Positions 8,901 through 15,903 are shown, counted from the first letter of the stretch. The stretch: DNA of 21,568 nucleotides from AG41 sp035943095 (GCA_035943095.1 DASZCN010000141.1:1-21568); one strand, 5' to 3'. Translations and numbers: made by a program. Notes: generated from the letters alone by a model not told the origin.

Positions 8901-9606
8901 GTTCATCATCGCCGGACTCGCCAAGTGGGGACAGACGTCGCGGCTCACGCTCCTATTGCCGCACGGGTACGAGGGACAAGGACCGGAGCATTCGAGCGCC
9001 CGGATCGAGCGGTTCCTCGCGCTCGGCGCGGAGGGAAATATCCGGATCGCGAACTGCACCACGCCGGCGCAATACTTCCATTTGTTGCGGCGCCAGGCGC
9101 GGCACGCGGAGCTCCGCCCGCTCGTGCTCTTCACGCCCAAGAGCCTGCTGCGCCTGCCGCAGGCCAGCTCGCGGCTCGAGGACTTGACCGGCGGGCGGTT
9201 CCAGCCGGTGCTCGACGATCGCGGGGCGGCAGAGCGCCGCGACGGGGTGCGCCGGCTGATCCTGTGCAGCGGGAAGGTCTATTACGACCTGACGCTCGCG
9301 CCGGCGCGGGCGCAGGTTGGCCATATGGCGATTGGGCGCGTGGAGCTGATGTATCCGTTCCCGCGCGAGGAGCTGGCGGCACTGGTACGGGGCTATCCCA
9401 ACCTGCAGGAGATCGTGTGGGTCCAGGAAGAGCCGCGTAACATGGGACCGCAGAAGTTCATGCTGCCCCAGCTGCGTGAGCTGGTCCCACCGTCCATCAC
9501 GCTTCAGGCGATCGCGCGTCCCGAGCGCTCCAGTCCGGCAGAAGGTTATCCCGCAGCGCATCAGGTGGAGCAAGCGCGGATCGTGGCGGCGGCGTTCGCC
9601 GCCTGA
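5989..9606 (+). CDS. kgd: Multifunctional 2-oxoglutarate dehydrogenase/decarboxylase E1 with fused E2 acyltransferase domain
   Basis: Thiamine-diphosphate enzyme of the TCA cycle that decarboxylates 2-oxoglutarate, 1205 residues long. The order is as in mycobacterial Kgd. Residues 9-38 form the E1 N-terminal segment (NAAFVQVMYEQYL). An E2-type acyltransferase domain spans about 95-312, with TNPGTIGT and the active-site block TYDHRIIQG (275-283). E1 fills the rest: GMAHRGRLN (519-527), NPSHLEAVNP (from 588), HGDASF (628-633), NNQLGFTT (662-669) and YRRYGHNEGDEP (727-738), which bind thiamine diphosphate and Mg2+. There is no lipoyl domain, so lipoyl-bearing E2 and E3 must be encoded elsewhere. 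The two linkers each carry a palindromic-repeat-derived peptide (residues 56-79 and 315-338). The start is GTG at 5989, and the stop overlaps the kelch gene start by one base. Confidence 0.95.
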   Translation: MSEFVFGTHNAAFVQVMYEQYLRDPSSVGEEWRRLFDNGRLAELPVIPTDRQEVLGRGEKGEVPSVAPPRTSPLSPLPGALTPITGPAARLAQNMTDSLTVPTATSFREIPVDVLDARRRELNAQLAAGGKKISFTHLIGFAIARAARELPVMTHAFQEVDGKPHRLDPHGVNLGLAVDVEKKDGSRALLVPVIKHAEAMDFATFHAIYETLVEKARTNRLLPDDFAGATITLTNPGTIGTVASVPRLLKGQGSIIATGAIRTIGAAKVMTITSTYDHRIIQGAESGMFLRRLDDLLQGADNFYGSVFESLGLKGSGEQGAVPSAAPVGTAPRSPVPGVVVEAGVEDLKHVAAAMALVKAIRHFGHLAARLDPLGSEPPGDPALDPGPLGLTPEIMARIPADVLRIYVPGRTLAEAYPRLQATYCGTISYEVEHIGSHQERLWLRQVIESGEHRKPLTPEQKRKLLARLTAVETLERFLHKAYLGQKRFSIEGLDVLVPMLDETIERAGASGARRIVLGMAHRGRLNVLAHIVGLPYETIFAEFEGGRHVEETLTPEGGTGDVKYHHGADGVYQTAAGKPVNITLTPNPSHLEAVNPVVEGRARANQTNRRGKEAITDGTVALPVLIHGDASFAAQGVVAETFNLARLKGYTTGGTIHLIANNQLGFTTDAKEGRSTDYSSDLAKGFDAPIIHVNADDPEACLAAARLAMMYRDKFHADVVIDVVGYRRYGHNEGDEPAYTQPVMYERIKQTPTARQHYADQLVREGVLQESQPAAEADQMYQRLTDIEQSLKAHLREEGAGEEPQRISGAQTSPAEPDTAVAAPLLTTLNEQLLQVPDGFTVIPKLQKQLERRRPALAEGQIEWAHAEALAFASLVSEGTAIRLTGQDTERGTFSQRHLVLHDARDGRRYAPIQNLPGARAPFELHNSPLSEFACLGFEYGYAAAAPETLVLWEAQYGDFTNGGEVIIDQFIIAGLAKWGQTSRLTLLLPHGYEGQGPEHSSARIERFLALGAEGNIRIANCTTPAQYFHLLRRQARHAELRPLVLFTPKSLLRLPQASSRLEDLTGGRFQPVLDDRGAAERRDGVRRLILCSGKVYYDLTLAPARAQVGHMAIGRVELMYPFPREELAALVRGYPNLQEIVWVQEEPRNMGPQKFMLPQLRELVPPSITLQAIARPERSSPAEGYPAAHQVEQARIVAAAFAA
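6154..6225 (+). repeat. In-frame palindromic element, copy A (kgd linker 1)
   Basis: Two 23-base arms (6154-6176 and 6199-6221) are reverse complements at 22 of 23 positions and flank a 22-base centre. The left arm is three GGGAGA-like units ending in GGT. The element is translated as kgd residues 56-79, which read G-R-G-E-K-G-E-V-P-S and later S-P-L-S-P-L-P-G. The peptide lies in the linker between the E1 N-terminal segment and the E2 domain. It matches copy B at 6931 in length, loop size, frame and the position of its single mismatch. Confidence 0.9.
6931..7002 (+). repeat. In-frame palindromic element, copy B (kgd linker 2)
   Basis: Arms at 6931-6953 and 6976-6998 match at 21 of 23 positions around a 22-base centre. 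The left arm is three GGGAGC-like units ending in GGT, and differs from copy A only where A has GGGAGA. It encodes kgd residues 315-338 (G-S-G-E-Q-G-A-V-P-S and later R-S-P-V-P-G), 15 of 24 identical to copy A without gaps. It sits just after the E2 domain, so the two copies bracket that domain as direct repeats. Confidence 0.9.
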
Positions 9607-10523
9607 TGCGACCAGCGCTCCCGTTCCTCCTCGGACTCTCCTTCCTCGGCGGAGATGGCGGGTGGTCCGCGGCCGCACCGCTCCCCGAGCCGATCCAGGA
9701 GCTTTCTGCCGCGGTCTTGCACGGCCATATCTACGTCGCGGGCGGGATCGACCGCCATGGACGACCCACCAGCGCCGCGTTCCGCTACGACCCCTCGGTA
9801 AATCGGTGGGACCGGATCGCCGACTTGCCCGTCGCCCGTCACCACATGCCGCTCGCGGTCGTGGACGACACGCTCTATGCGATCGGTGGGCTCGCGGAGC
9901 AGACGTTCGTTCCCGTCAATACCCTCTGGCTCTATCGGGAGGACGTAAACCGGTGGGAGCGCCGAGCGCCACTGCCCGCGCCGCGCGGCGCATCGGCGGT
10001 GGGCGTCGTGAACGGCAAGCTCATCGTCGTGGGCGGCTGGACCGCGGGAAGGCGGCTCGTCGCCGCAAGCGCGATGTACGACCCGGCGACCGATCGCTGG
10101 CGCGACGCGGCTCCCATTCCGACGCCCCGTGACCATTTGAGCGCCGCCACGGTGGACGGCATTGTGTACGCGATCGGCGGTCGCCCGTTCGATTCCGGAC
10201 GGAATTTCGACGTAGTCGAGGCCTACGACCCGGCGACCGATCGCTGGACGCGGCGGTCCCCGATGCCGAGCCGGCGTGGCGGCCTCGCTGCCGCGGCGCT
10301 CGACGGGAAGATCCACGTGGTGGGGGGCGAGGCGCGCAGCTCGGTGTTCGCGAACCACGAGGTGTACGACCCGGCCACCGATCGGTGGGCGCCGGCGCCG
10401 GCCCTCCCCGCCGCGCGGCACGGCCTCGCGGCAGCCGCGCTCGGAGGCAAGCTCTACGTGATCGGCGGCGGGCCGAGGCCCGGGTTCGCCCAGACGGACG
10501 CGGTCGACGTATTCACGCCGTGA
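9606..10523 (+). CDS. Secreted kelch-repeat beta-propeller protein
   Basis: This 305-residue protein has a short hydrophobic N-terminus (RPALPFLLGLSFLGG) that looks like a signal peptide, followed by about six kelch repeats. Each repeat carries the family pattern of a GG doublet (VAGG, AIGG, VVGG, AIGG, VVGG, VIGG) and then Y-D-P-x-T-D-R-W and a P-x-P turn, so a six-bladed propeller is expected. Repeats 3, 4 and 5 end in nearly the same DNA: 24 bases at 10077-10100 are identical to 10224-10247 and 22 of 24 match at 10365-10388, which points to blade duplication or homogenisation. The ATG at 9606 overlaps the kgd stop (TGATG), suggesting coupled translation. Kelch propellers bind proteins or sugars, or act as enzymes; no catalytic motif is evident. 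The 3' end overlaps the convergent deacetylase gene by 11 bp. Confidence 0.88.
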   Translation: MRPALPFLLGLSFLGGDGGWSAAAPLPEPIQELSAAVLHGHIYVAGGIDRHGRPTSAAFRYDPSVNRWDRIADLPVARHHMPLAVVDDTLYAIGGLAEQTFVPVNTLWLYREDVNRWERRAPLPAPRGASAVGVVNGKLIVVGGWTAGRRLVAASAMYDPATDRWRDAAPIPTPRDHLSAATVDGIVYAIGGRPFDSGRNFDVVEAYDPATDRWTRRSPMPSRRGGLAAAALDGKIHVVGGEARSSVFANHEVYDPATDRWAPAPALPAARHGLAAAALGGKLYVIGGGPRPGFAQTDAVDVFTP

Positions 10524-12324
10524 CGAGCCGCAGCCGGTTCCGTGCGGCCTCGAGCGCCCGCTCGTAGCTCGGACCGCCGATGAGCGCCTTGAGTCGGCCA
10601 CTCACCGGCACGACCATCAGCGCCGGACGCCAGGGTGCCGGCTCGCCGGTCTCCGCATCGACGAGCCGCCCTTGGGCAATCGCGCGGTCGGCGTCCGCCA
10701 GGCTCATCCCGGCCACGGCCTCTCGTAGCGCTTCGAAGCGCGCCTGATCTTCGGGCTCAAGGAAGCGCAGCCGGTGCTGGCCCAGCGCCGCGGTGTAATA
10801 GTGCGCCGGCTCGAACGCCACACCGTCCAGACCCAGCGTCTCACATACCACCAGGAGCCACGCCGCCACCTCGCCGAGCATTCCAAGTCCGGGATGCTCC
10901 TGCCCCGGCAACGGCGCGAGCCGACCCCCGAACGCGATGCGCGGGTTCTGGAGCAGCAGCCACTCGACGTACAGCACGTCCATCCCCGGCACCACGCGCC
11001 GGTCGCGCTTCACGCGCAACTCCATCACGAGATCGCGCCGCTCGACGTCGCCGTATACCCGGATCGTCTCACCAACCATCGCGTGCCCGAACGTGACGTC
11101 GAGGACGGGATGCCGGAAGCCGCGGTCGCGCAGCTGCTTGAAGAACCCCAGCCGCTCGAGCAGCAGCTCGAGACCATGGGAGGAATAGTGCCCCAGGACG
11201 CGCGATTGTCCCGCCGCGCCGTGAGCGATTTCCGCCAGCTCTGCTTCGGTGAGCGTCCATTCGGATTGATCAACACTGCTGTGCGTCGCCGAGTGCTCGG
11301 CGAACTGCCGCGCGATGGGGCGGAACCGGGTCAAGGCGAGCTCCAGGTCGTCGGGCGGCTCCTCCACACGCCCGGAGATCAACCAGGCGAAGAATCGGGC
11401 CGAATACCGCCACGCACTGGGACCGTAGCCGCCGCCGGGAAGGATCACGAGCGGCGTGCGGCGTCGCCTCCCGTCGCCGCGTACTTGCTCCACCACGAAC
11501 CGATCGCGCTCGAGCAGTCCCGCCGACGTGATACGCCAGTCGCCGAGCCGATCGTCCACCGCCGGATCGCAGCCGGCGATGTACACCACCAGTCCCGGTC
11601 GGTGGGCCGCGAGCACCGGTGGCAGCGCGTCACGCACCGCCGCGAGATACGTATCGTCCCTCACCCCCTCGCCGAGGGCGATGCTGGTCGCCGCCACGGC
11701 GGGAGCGTCGTCCCACGCGTGGTTATGGATCGAAAACGTGTAGACAGTCGCGTCCTCCGAGAACACCGCCCGTGTGCCGTTTCCGTCGTGCACATCGAGA
11801 TCGATCACCAGCACCGGCTCGTGAAACCCCCGCGCGCGGAGCCGGCGGATCGCCACCGCCACGTCGTTGAAGACGCAGAACCCCATGCCTCGATTCGGCG
11901 CCGCGTGGTGCAGCCCTCCCTTCAGGTTGACGGCGATCGGGGGGGAGCCGCCGGGTCGTCCGAGAGCGAGCCGCGTCGCCTGAATCGTCCCGCCCACGGA
12001 GAGCCGCTGCAAATCGATGATCTGTTGCACGTCCTCCGGCCGCACCGGCGAGCCGAAGATGCCGGTCAGGGTCGCGGGATCCTGAATCGACTCGAGGTAC
12101 GCCGGAGTGTGGACACGGAGCAGGTTTTCGAGCGAGGCGGGAATGGGCGGCGACACGTCGCGCCGGCGGATCAGCCCCCGGTCCAGTAGAAAGGCCAGGA
12201 TCTCGTCCGCCCGCGCAGGATCGATGGGGACTCCCGCCACCGTGCGTGCATAGCCCGCGTGGTAGACGAATACCGCGGCGGGTCGCGCGAGCGTACGCCG
12301 CAGGCGATGAAGGACACCCCGCAT
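10513..12324 (-). CDS. Histone deacetylase superfamily protein with long C-terminal extension
   Basis: Residues about 20-320 form an AcuC/HDAC-like zinc amidohydrolase. The general-base pair His139-His140 is in GGLHHAAP. Zinc ligands are Asp177 and His179 (DLDVHDGNGT) and Asp253 (AGCDPAVDD). The transition-state Tyr300 is in LPGGGY. All catalytic residues are present, so it should remove acetyl or acyl groups from lysines, polyamines or small molecules; the substrate is unknown. Residues about 325-603 form a second region that I cannot assign (for example QSRVLGHYSSHGLELLLERLGFF), which nearly doubles the usual 310-380 residue length. The ATG at 12324 has no ribosome binding site but has an AT-rich -10-like sequence seven bases upstream. 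The gene is divergent from yggT by 17 bp and its end overlaps the kelch gene. Confidence 0.88.
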   Translation of the reverse strand: MRGVLHRLRRTLARPAAVFVYHAGYARTVAGVPIDPARADEILAFLLDRGLIRRRDVSPPIPASLENLLRVHTPAYLESIQDPATLTGIFGSPVRPEDVQQIIDLQRLSVGGTIQATRLALGRPGGSPPIAVNLKGGLHHAAPNRGMGFCVFNDVAVAIRRLRARGFHEPVLVIDLDVHDGNGTRAVFSEDATVYTFSIHNHAWDDAPAVAATSIALGEGVRDDTYLAAVRDALPPVLAAHRPGLVVYIAGCDPAVDDRLGDWRITSAGLLERDRFVVEQVRGDGRRRRTPLVILPGGGYGPSAWRYSARFFAWLISGRVEEPPDDLELALTRFRPIARQFAEHSATHSSVDQSEWTLTEAELAEIAHGAAGQSRVLGHYSSHGLELLLERLGFFKQLRDRGFRHPVLDVTFGHAMVGETIRVYGDVERRDLVMELRVKRDRRVVPGMDVLYVEWLLLQNPRIAFGGRLAPLPGQEHPGLGMLGEVAAWLLVVCETLGLDGVAFEPAHYYTAALGQHRLRFLEPEDQARFEALREAVAGMSLADADRAIAQGRLVDAETGEPAPWRPALMVVPVSGRLKALIGGPSYERALEAARNRLRLVTA

Positions 12325-12341
12325 GTGACTAAGTTTAAGTG
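12325..12341. promoter_or_regulatory. 17-bp divergent gap with back-to-back -10-like elements
   Basis: The gap between two divergent start codons holds a near-symmetric AT-rich core (ACTAAGTTTAAGT, 12328-12340). On the plus strand TAAGTT (12330-12335) ends six bases before the ATG at 12342. On the minus strand TAAACT (12337-12332) ends seven bases before the ATG at 12324. Neither gene has a Shine-Dalgarno site. This fits a bidirectional promoter giving two leaderless mRNAs; -35 elements would lie inside the opposite coding regions, and none is convincing. Confidence 0.45.
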
Positions 12342-12917
12342 ATGCCGGAAGCTCTGGCCGTCACCCGCTACGTGGTGCTCGCCGCATTCGGCGTGAGCGT
12401 GTTGGTAGCGTTCGCCTCGTGGCTGGTACGCACCCGGCGCGTCTCGCCCTTCGGCTTCCCCGGCCGCGCCCTGCGGGCCATGAGCGACCCGCTCATTCGC
12501 CCGGTGGAAACCCGCCTAGTGCGCGCCGGTGGCAATCCGGTCAATGCGGGATGGTGGTTGGTCGTGATCGTCGCCGCTGTCGGCGTCGTGTTGATCGCCA
12601 GCTTCAACTGGGTGGCAGGTGTCGCCTACGGGGTGATCGCAGCGTTCTCGGGCGGCCCGCGCGCCGGCGCGGCTCTCTTGATCAGCCTCGTCTACAGGGT
12701 TCTCGTCGCGGCCCTCTTTATCCGGGTGATTGCCGGATGGCTCGGGTATCACCGGTACACGCGCGTGCTGCGGCCGGTGTACGCGCTCACCGACTGGGTG
12801 GTCGAGCCGGTGCGGCGCGTGCTCCCCCCCCTTGGCCGGTTCGATTGGAGCCCGCTCGCCGCATGGCTGGTGTTGATGCTTCTCCGGCAAATCCTCCTGC
12901 TCGGGCTGAGGGTCTAG
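12342..12917 (+). CDS. YggT family membrane protein
   Basis: This 191-residue protein has about four hydrophobic helices in two YggT-like modules. The second module is clear: LTDWVVEPVRRVLPPLGRFDWSP matches the family's conserved loop (T-D-x-x-x-x-P-x-R-x-x-x-P) and leads into the last helix. The first module is degenerate (MSDPLIRPVETRLVRAGG). YggT proteins are inner-membrane proteins of poorly defined function, linked in different bacteria to cell division, osmotic stress and membrane-protein assembly. I chose the ATG at 12342 over a GTG three bases earlier because of the spacing to the -10-like TAAGTT. The cupin gene starts on the base after the stop codon, so the two are co-transcribed. 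Confidence 0.85.
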   Translation: MPEALAVTRYVVLAAFGVSVLVAFASWLVRTRRVSPFGFPGRALRAMSDPLIRPVETRLVRAGGNPVNAGWWLVVIVAAVGVVLIASFNWVAGVAYGVIAAFSGGPRAGAALLISLVYRVLVAALFIRVIAGWLGYHRYTRVLRPVYALTDWVVEPVRRVLPPLGRFDWSPLAAWLVLMLLRQILLLGLRV

Positions 12918-13265
12918 ATGAACACGATCAGACGCTTCGACCGCGCGGACGAAACGCGGCGCTTCGAAAAAGGAAAGTTCGAGCTCGTACAGATCGGGAG
13001 CGTGACCGTGGGGCGCGCGAGCTACGAACCGGGATGGAAATGGTCCACCCACATCGGTCCTACCGCGGGGACTAAGACCTGCCAGGTGGAGCACGTGGGG
13101 CTCGTGGTGTCGGGGCGTTGCCGCGTGGTTATGGACGATGGGAGGGCCTTCTCGCTCAGCCCGGGCGACCTGTTCCACATCGCCCCCGGCCACGACAGTT
13201 GGGTCGAAGGCAACGAGCCGTACGTTTCGCTGCATTTCCTCGGTGCCGACCGGTACGCGAAGTGA
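12918..13265 (+). CDS. Single-domain cupin protein
   Basis: This 115-residue protein is one cupin beta-barrel. Motif 1 is around GWKWSTHIGP to VEHVGLVVSG (residues about 39-67) and motif 2 around PGDLFHIAPGHDSWVEG (82-98). His residues in both motifs (STH, EHVG, FHIAPGH) could bind a metal. Small stand-alone cupins range from sugar isomerases and dioxygenases to ligand sensors, so no reaction can be named. The ATG directly follows the yggT stop, and the gene overlaps the next small gene by four bases (GTGA), placing it in the middle of a three-gene operon. Confidence 0.85.
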   Translation: MNTIRRFDRADETRRFEKGKFELVQIGSVTVGRASYEPGWKWSTHIGPTAGTKTCQVEHVGLVVSGRCRVVMDDGRAFSLSPGDLFHIAPGHDSWVEGNEPYVSLHFLGADRYAK

Positions 13266-13411
13266 GGCTCCTCAAGGCGCTCGTGAACCTCATCGTCGCC
13301 ACGCTGGTCGGCGCGCTCGGTGACAAGCTGTTCGGGGCGTGGGGGCTTATGGTGGGGTTCATCGCCGGCGGCGTCGTCGCGTGGTGGGTGGCGCGGCGCG
13401 TATTCGAGTGA
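13262..13411 (+). CDS. Small hydrophobic membrane protein (49 aa)
   Basis: The GTG at 13262 overlaps the cupin stop in a GTGA junction, a typical translational-coupling arrangement, and the frame encodes 49 residues. Two hydrophobic stretches (ALVNLIVATLVGALG and WGLMVGFIAGGVVAWWVA) with a basic end (ARRVFE) suggest a two-pass membrane miniprotein. It ends three bases before the convergent cydB stop. I do not recognise the family. The same frame stays open upstream inside the cupin gene, but that part reads as a shadow. The operon position and start overlap are the main support. Confidence 0.6.
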   Translation: MRLLKALVNLIVATLVGALGDKLFGAWGLMVGFIAGGVVAWWVARRVFE

Positions 13412-13414
13412 GGC

Positions 13415-14419
13415 CTACCCCCGTCCTTTGAATACCCGAAACAGGTAGTACAGGGACGGGAACAACACCACCGCACCGAGCGCCACCGCGGCGAGTGCGA
13501 GGCGCAAGGTCGCGGGCGGAGCGGCCGCCCCAGCCACGGTCAGGTCCGGCGGCAGGATGTACGGCCGCTGGCTCAGCGCCCAACCCCACAGGATGAGCGA
13601 TACCTGCGCCGCGGCACCGACCTGCGCGAGCCGCCAGCGGCGATACCAGAGCGCGGCGAGCGCTGTGACCGCGGCCGCGCCGGTCAGGACGTGGAGCGGC
13701 AGCGCCCATGACGCGAAGATGAGGGCGCCCCGCACGAATGGAGGGGACAGGAGAAGGGCAGACGCTGCAGCGGCGAAGAGCGCGGCCCCCGACGCAAGCG
13801 CCCGTCGCCGGAAGTCCTCCCGCAGCTCCGGTTCGTCCGCCTCGAACGTCAGATACACCGCCGCGAGAAACGCGAACGCCACCAGCGCGAACACGCCCAC
13901 CGACAGGGCAAACGGTTCGAGCCACGGCGCGACGTACGTTGCGTAGAACTCTCTTCCGTTCCCCGCCCCTCCATTCGGAAGCGCACCGGATGCAATCGCT
14001 CCCGCCGTCGTGCCAAGCAGCAAGGGCGTGATGAGACTCGCCACCGCGAACACCACGCCCCAGTGCCGTTGCTCCGAATCGCCGTGCCCGCCACCACCGT
14101 AGCGCCAGAACGTGAATGCCGAGCCGCGCAGCACGATTCCAATCAGCACGAGGGACAAGGGGATGTGTAACAGCGTGCCCAGCCGGGCGAATGCGGGAGG
14201 GAAGCAGGTGAAGAGCAGCACCAGGGCAAGGATCAGCCAGACGTGGTTCGCCTCCCAAACGGGGCCGATCGCCTCGGCGATGAGCTCGCGCTGGCGCTCC
14301 TTGCGCGGGCCGGTGGCGAGCAGGTCCCATACGCCGCCGCCGAAGTCCGCGCCGCCGAGCAGCGCATAGGCGTTGAGCGCGACGAAAATGATCCCGGCCA
14401 GGAGTGCCGCCAGTGTCAC
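13415..14419 (-). CDS. cydB: Cytochrome bd oxidase subunit II
   Basis: CydB pairs with CydA in the quinol oxidase that reduces oxygen to water in the cytoplasmic membrane. The 334-residue protein has the expected multi-helix pattern and the conserved first-helix block YALLGGADFGGGVWDLLA (about 15-32). Other familiar segments are EAIGPVWEANHVWLI near 43-57 and a late SQRPYILPPDLTV block. I chose the GTG at 14419 because it starts directly at the conserved helix 1 (VTLAALLAGIIF) and overlaps the cydA stop by four bases (GTGA). Upstream in-frame codons only read the cydA tail. The length is slightly below that of E. coli CydB (379). Confidence 0.92.
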   Translation of the reverse strand: MTLAALLAGIIFVALNAYALLGGADFGGGVWDLLATGPRKERQRELIAEAIGPVWEANHVWLILALVLLFTCFPPAFARLGTLLHIPLSLVLIGIVLRGSAFTFWRYGGGGHGDSEQRHWGVVFAVASLITPLLLGTTAGAIASGALPNGGAGNGREFYATYVAPWLEPFALSVGVFALVAFAFLAAVYLTFEADEPELREDFRRRALASGAALFAAAASALLLSPPFVRGALIFASWALPLHVLTGAAAVTALAALWYRRWRLAQVGAAAQVSLILWGWALSQRPYILPPDLTVAGAAAPPATLRLALAAVALGAVVLFPSLYYLFRVFKGRG

Positions 14420-15792
14420 CCGGCCTCCCCCTCGCTTCCCTGGCTTTTCACGTTTCCCCGGCCTCCTACCGGCATATAAAACCCCCGCCATTCCGGCATC
14501 GTGGGACTCCGGAGGATTTGCCGATACAGGAGCCACACGACCATCACCCCGAGGAAACAATACAGCAGAGTGAAGGTGACAAACGGCACGACCAGCCCCG
14601 GCATGGGGGTGACGGCATCCGCCGTCCTGAGGACGCCGTAGATCACCCACGGCTGGCGGCCCAACTCGGTGACCATCCAGCCGGCTTCCACGGCGAGGAA
14701 GCCCATCGGCGTGGCGAGGGCGATGGCCCGCATGAGCCAGCGGTTGTGCGCGAGGTCACGGCGGCGCCATGCGAGCCATCCAACCCAGAGAGACAACACG
14801 GCGAGGTACGTGCCGAGCGCAACCATCAATTGGAACGAGAGGTGCACCACTGGAACGTTGGGCCAGTCTTCGGGCGCTACGGCGTCCAGTCCCTTGACGA
14901 CGGCGTGCGGATCGTGGAACGCGAGCAACGACAGCGTGTAGGGGATTAGGACCGCGAACCGGGTCTCGCGGGCCGCCACGTCCGGCCAGCCGCCGAGCGT
15001 CAACGGAGCTCCGGCCTGCGTGTGGAACACGGCCTCGGCGGCGGCGAGCTTCGCCGGCTGGTGCACGGCGATGTGGCGCGCGGACAGATCCCCCGAGAGC
15101 GGCTGCAGCACCGCGGCGGGTGCGCCGACGATGAGCGCGATCTGGAGCGCGCGCCGATGAAACGCATTGGCGGGGTCCCTGAGGAGGAACAAGGCGTGGA
15201 TCCCCGCCACCGCGAAGCCCGTCGCCGCGTACGCCGCGAGGGTCATATGGATGGCCTGCGACACGGCCGCCGCGTTGCCCATCGCCGCAATCGGGTTCAC
15301 GCTCACCACTTGTCCGCCCACGAGCTCGAAACCGGTGGGGGCGTTCATCCAGGCGTTGGCGATCACCACGAAGATGCCCGATGCGGCACCGCTCACCGCC
15401 ACGGCCACGCCTGCCCAGAGGTGGGCCCGGGGAGAGATCCGGTCCCAACCGTACAGGTAGACGCCCAGGAAGATCGCTTCCGTGAAGAAGGCGAACCCCT
15501 CGAGGGAAAACGGCATGCCGATGATCGACCCGGCAAACTCCATGAACCGGGGCCAGAGGAGGCCGAGCTCGAACGACAGGACTGTGCCCGAGACCGCGCC
15601 GACCGCAAACAGGGTGGCGGTCCCTTTTGCCCAACGCTTGGCGAGGTCGAGATAGATCGCGTGTCCCGTCACCTGCCACCGTCGCTCGGCGACCACCATC
15701 ATGAGCGGCATGGCGATGCCGATCACGGCGAAGACGATGTGAAACGCGAGCGAGATGCCCATCTGGGAGCGGGCGGCGAGGAGATCGGACAT
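14416..15792 (-). CDS. cydA: Cytochrome bd oxidase subunit I
   Basis: This 458-residue quinol-oxidising, haem-binding subunit has the expected key residues. His18 (MGISLAFHI) is the high-spin haem ligand, and His182 (SQAIHMTLAAY) and Met323 (SFQLMVALG) the low-spin ligands. Glu98 and Glu105 (SLEGFAFFTE) and the GRQPW quinone-side motif (378-382) are also present. The Q loop is short, as in cyanide-insensitive (CIO-type) oxidases rather than E. coli CydA. The last 15 or so residues (GRGNVKSQGSEGEAG) are low-complexity and come from a purine-rich stretch that runs into the cydB start. The ATG at 15792 has no ribosome binding site but follows TATTTT by five bases. No cydX or cydDC genes are nearby. 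Confidence 0.95.
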   Translation of the reverse strand: MSDLLAARSQMGISLAFHIVFAVIGIAMPLMMVVAERRWQVTGHAIYLDLAKRWAKGTATLFAVGAVSGTVLSFELGLLWPRFMEFAGSIIGMPFSLEGFAFFTEAIFLGVYLYGWDRISPRAHLWAGVAVAVSGAASGIFVVIANAWMNAPTGFELVGGQVVSVNPIAAMGNAAAVSQAIHMTLAAYAATGFAVAGIHALFLLRDPANAFHRRALQIALIVGAPAAVLQPLSGDLSARHIAVHQPAKLAAAEAVFHTQAGAPLTLGGWPDVAARETRFAVLIPYTLSLLAFHDPHAVVKGLDAVAPEDWPNVPVVHLSFQLMVALGTYLAVLSLWVGWLAWRRRDLAHNRWLMRAIALATPMGFLAVEAGWMVTELGRQPWVIYGVLRTADAVTPMPGLVVPFVTFTLLYCFLGVMVVWLLYRQILRSPTMPEWRGFYMPVGGRGNVKSQGSEGEAG

Positions 15793-15797
15793 AAGAG

Positions 15798-15803
15798 AAA
15801 ATA
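15798..15803 (-). promoter_or_regulatory. Putative -10 element of cydAB
   Basis: On the minus strand TATTTT lies five bases before the cydA ATG, with no Shine-Dalgarno sequence, so the mRNA may be leaderless. The palindromic element at 15806-15903 sits immediately upstream and would occupy the -35 region. This is inference from spacing. Confidence 0.35.
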
Positions 15804-15805
15804 CG

Positions 15806-15903
15806 TTGGGGAGGTTGGTGAAGGTCGGTGGAGGCTAGAGGAGGTCGGTCCGTACGCGATCAACCTCCACCGTCCTCCACCATCCTCCCCTAACCTTCTC
15901 CCC
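15806..15903. repeat. Imperfect palindromic element upstream of cydA
   Basis: The left half (15806-15845) is G-rich with repeated GGTTGG/GGTCGG/GGAGG units, and the right half (15863-15903) is the C-rich complement. The inner stem is GGAGGT (15840-15845) with ACCTCC (15863-15868) around a 17-base loop, with patchy pairing outward. The centre (GTCCGTACGCGATC) resembles the centre of the element at 879-978 (CTCCACGCGGTC), so the two belong to one subfamily. Here it lies between divergent genes, not at gene ends. Confidence 0.7.

Noticed and set aside
7260..9440. 726-codon plus-strand frame inside kgd
   Set aside because: It lies wholly within the E1 coding region, where every catalytic motif is in the other frame; its composition is Arg/Gly/Ala-rich and no domain is recognisable.
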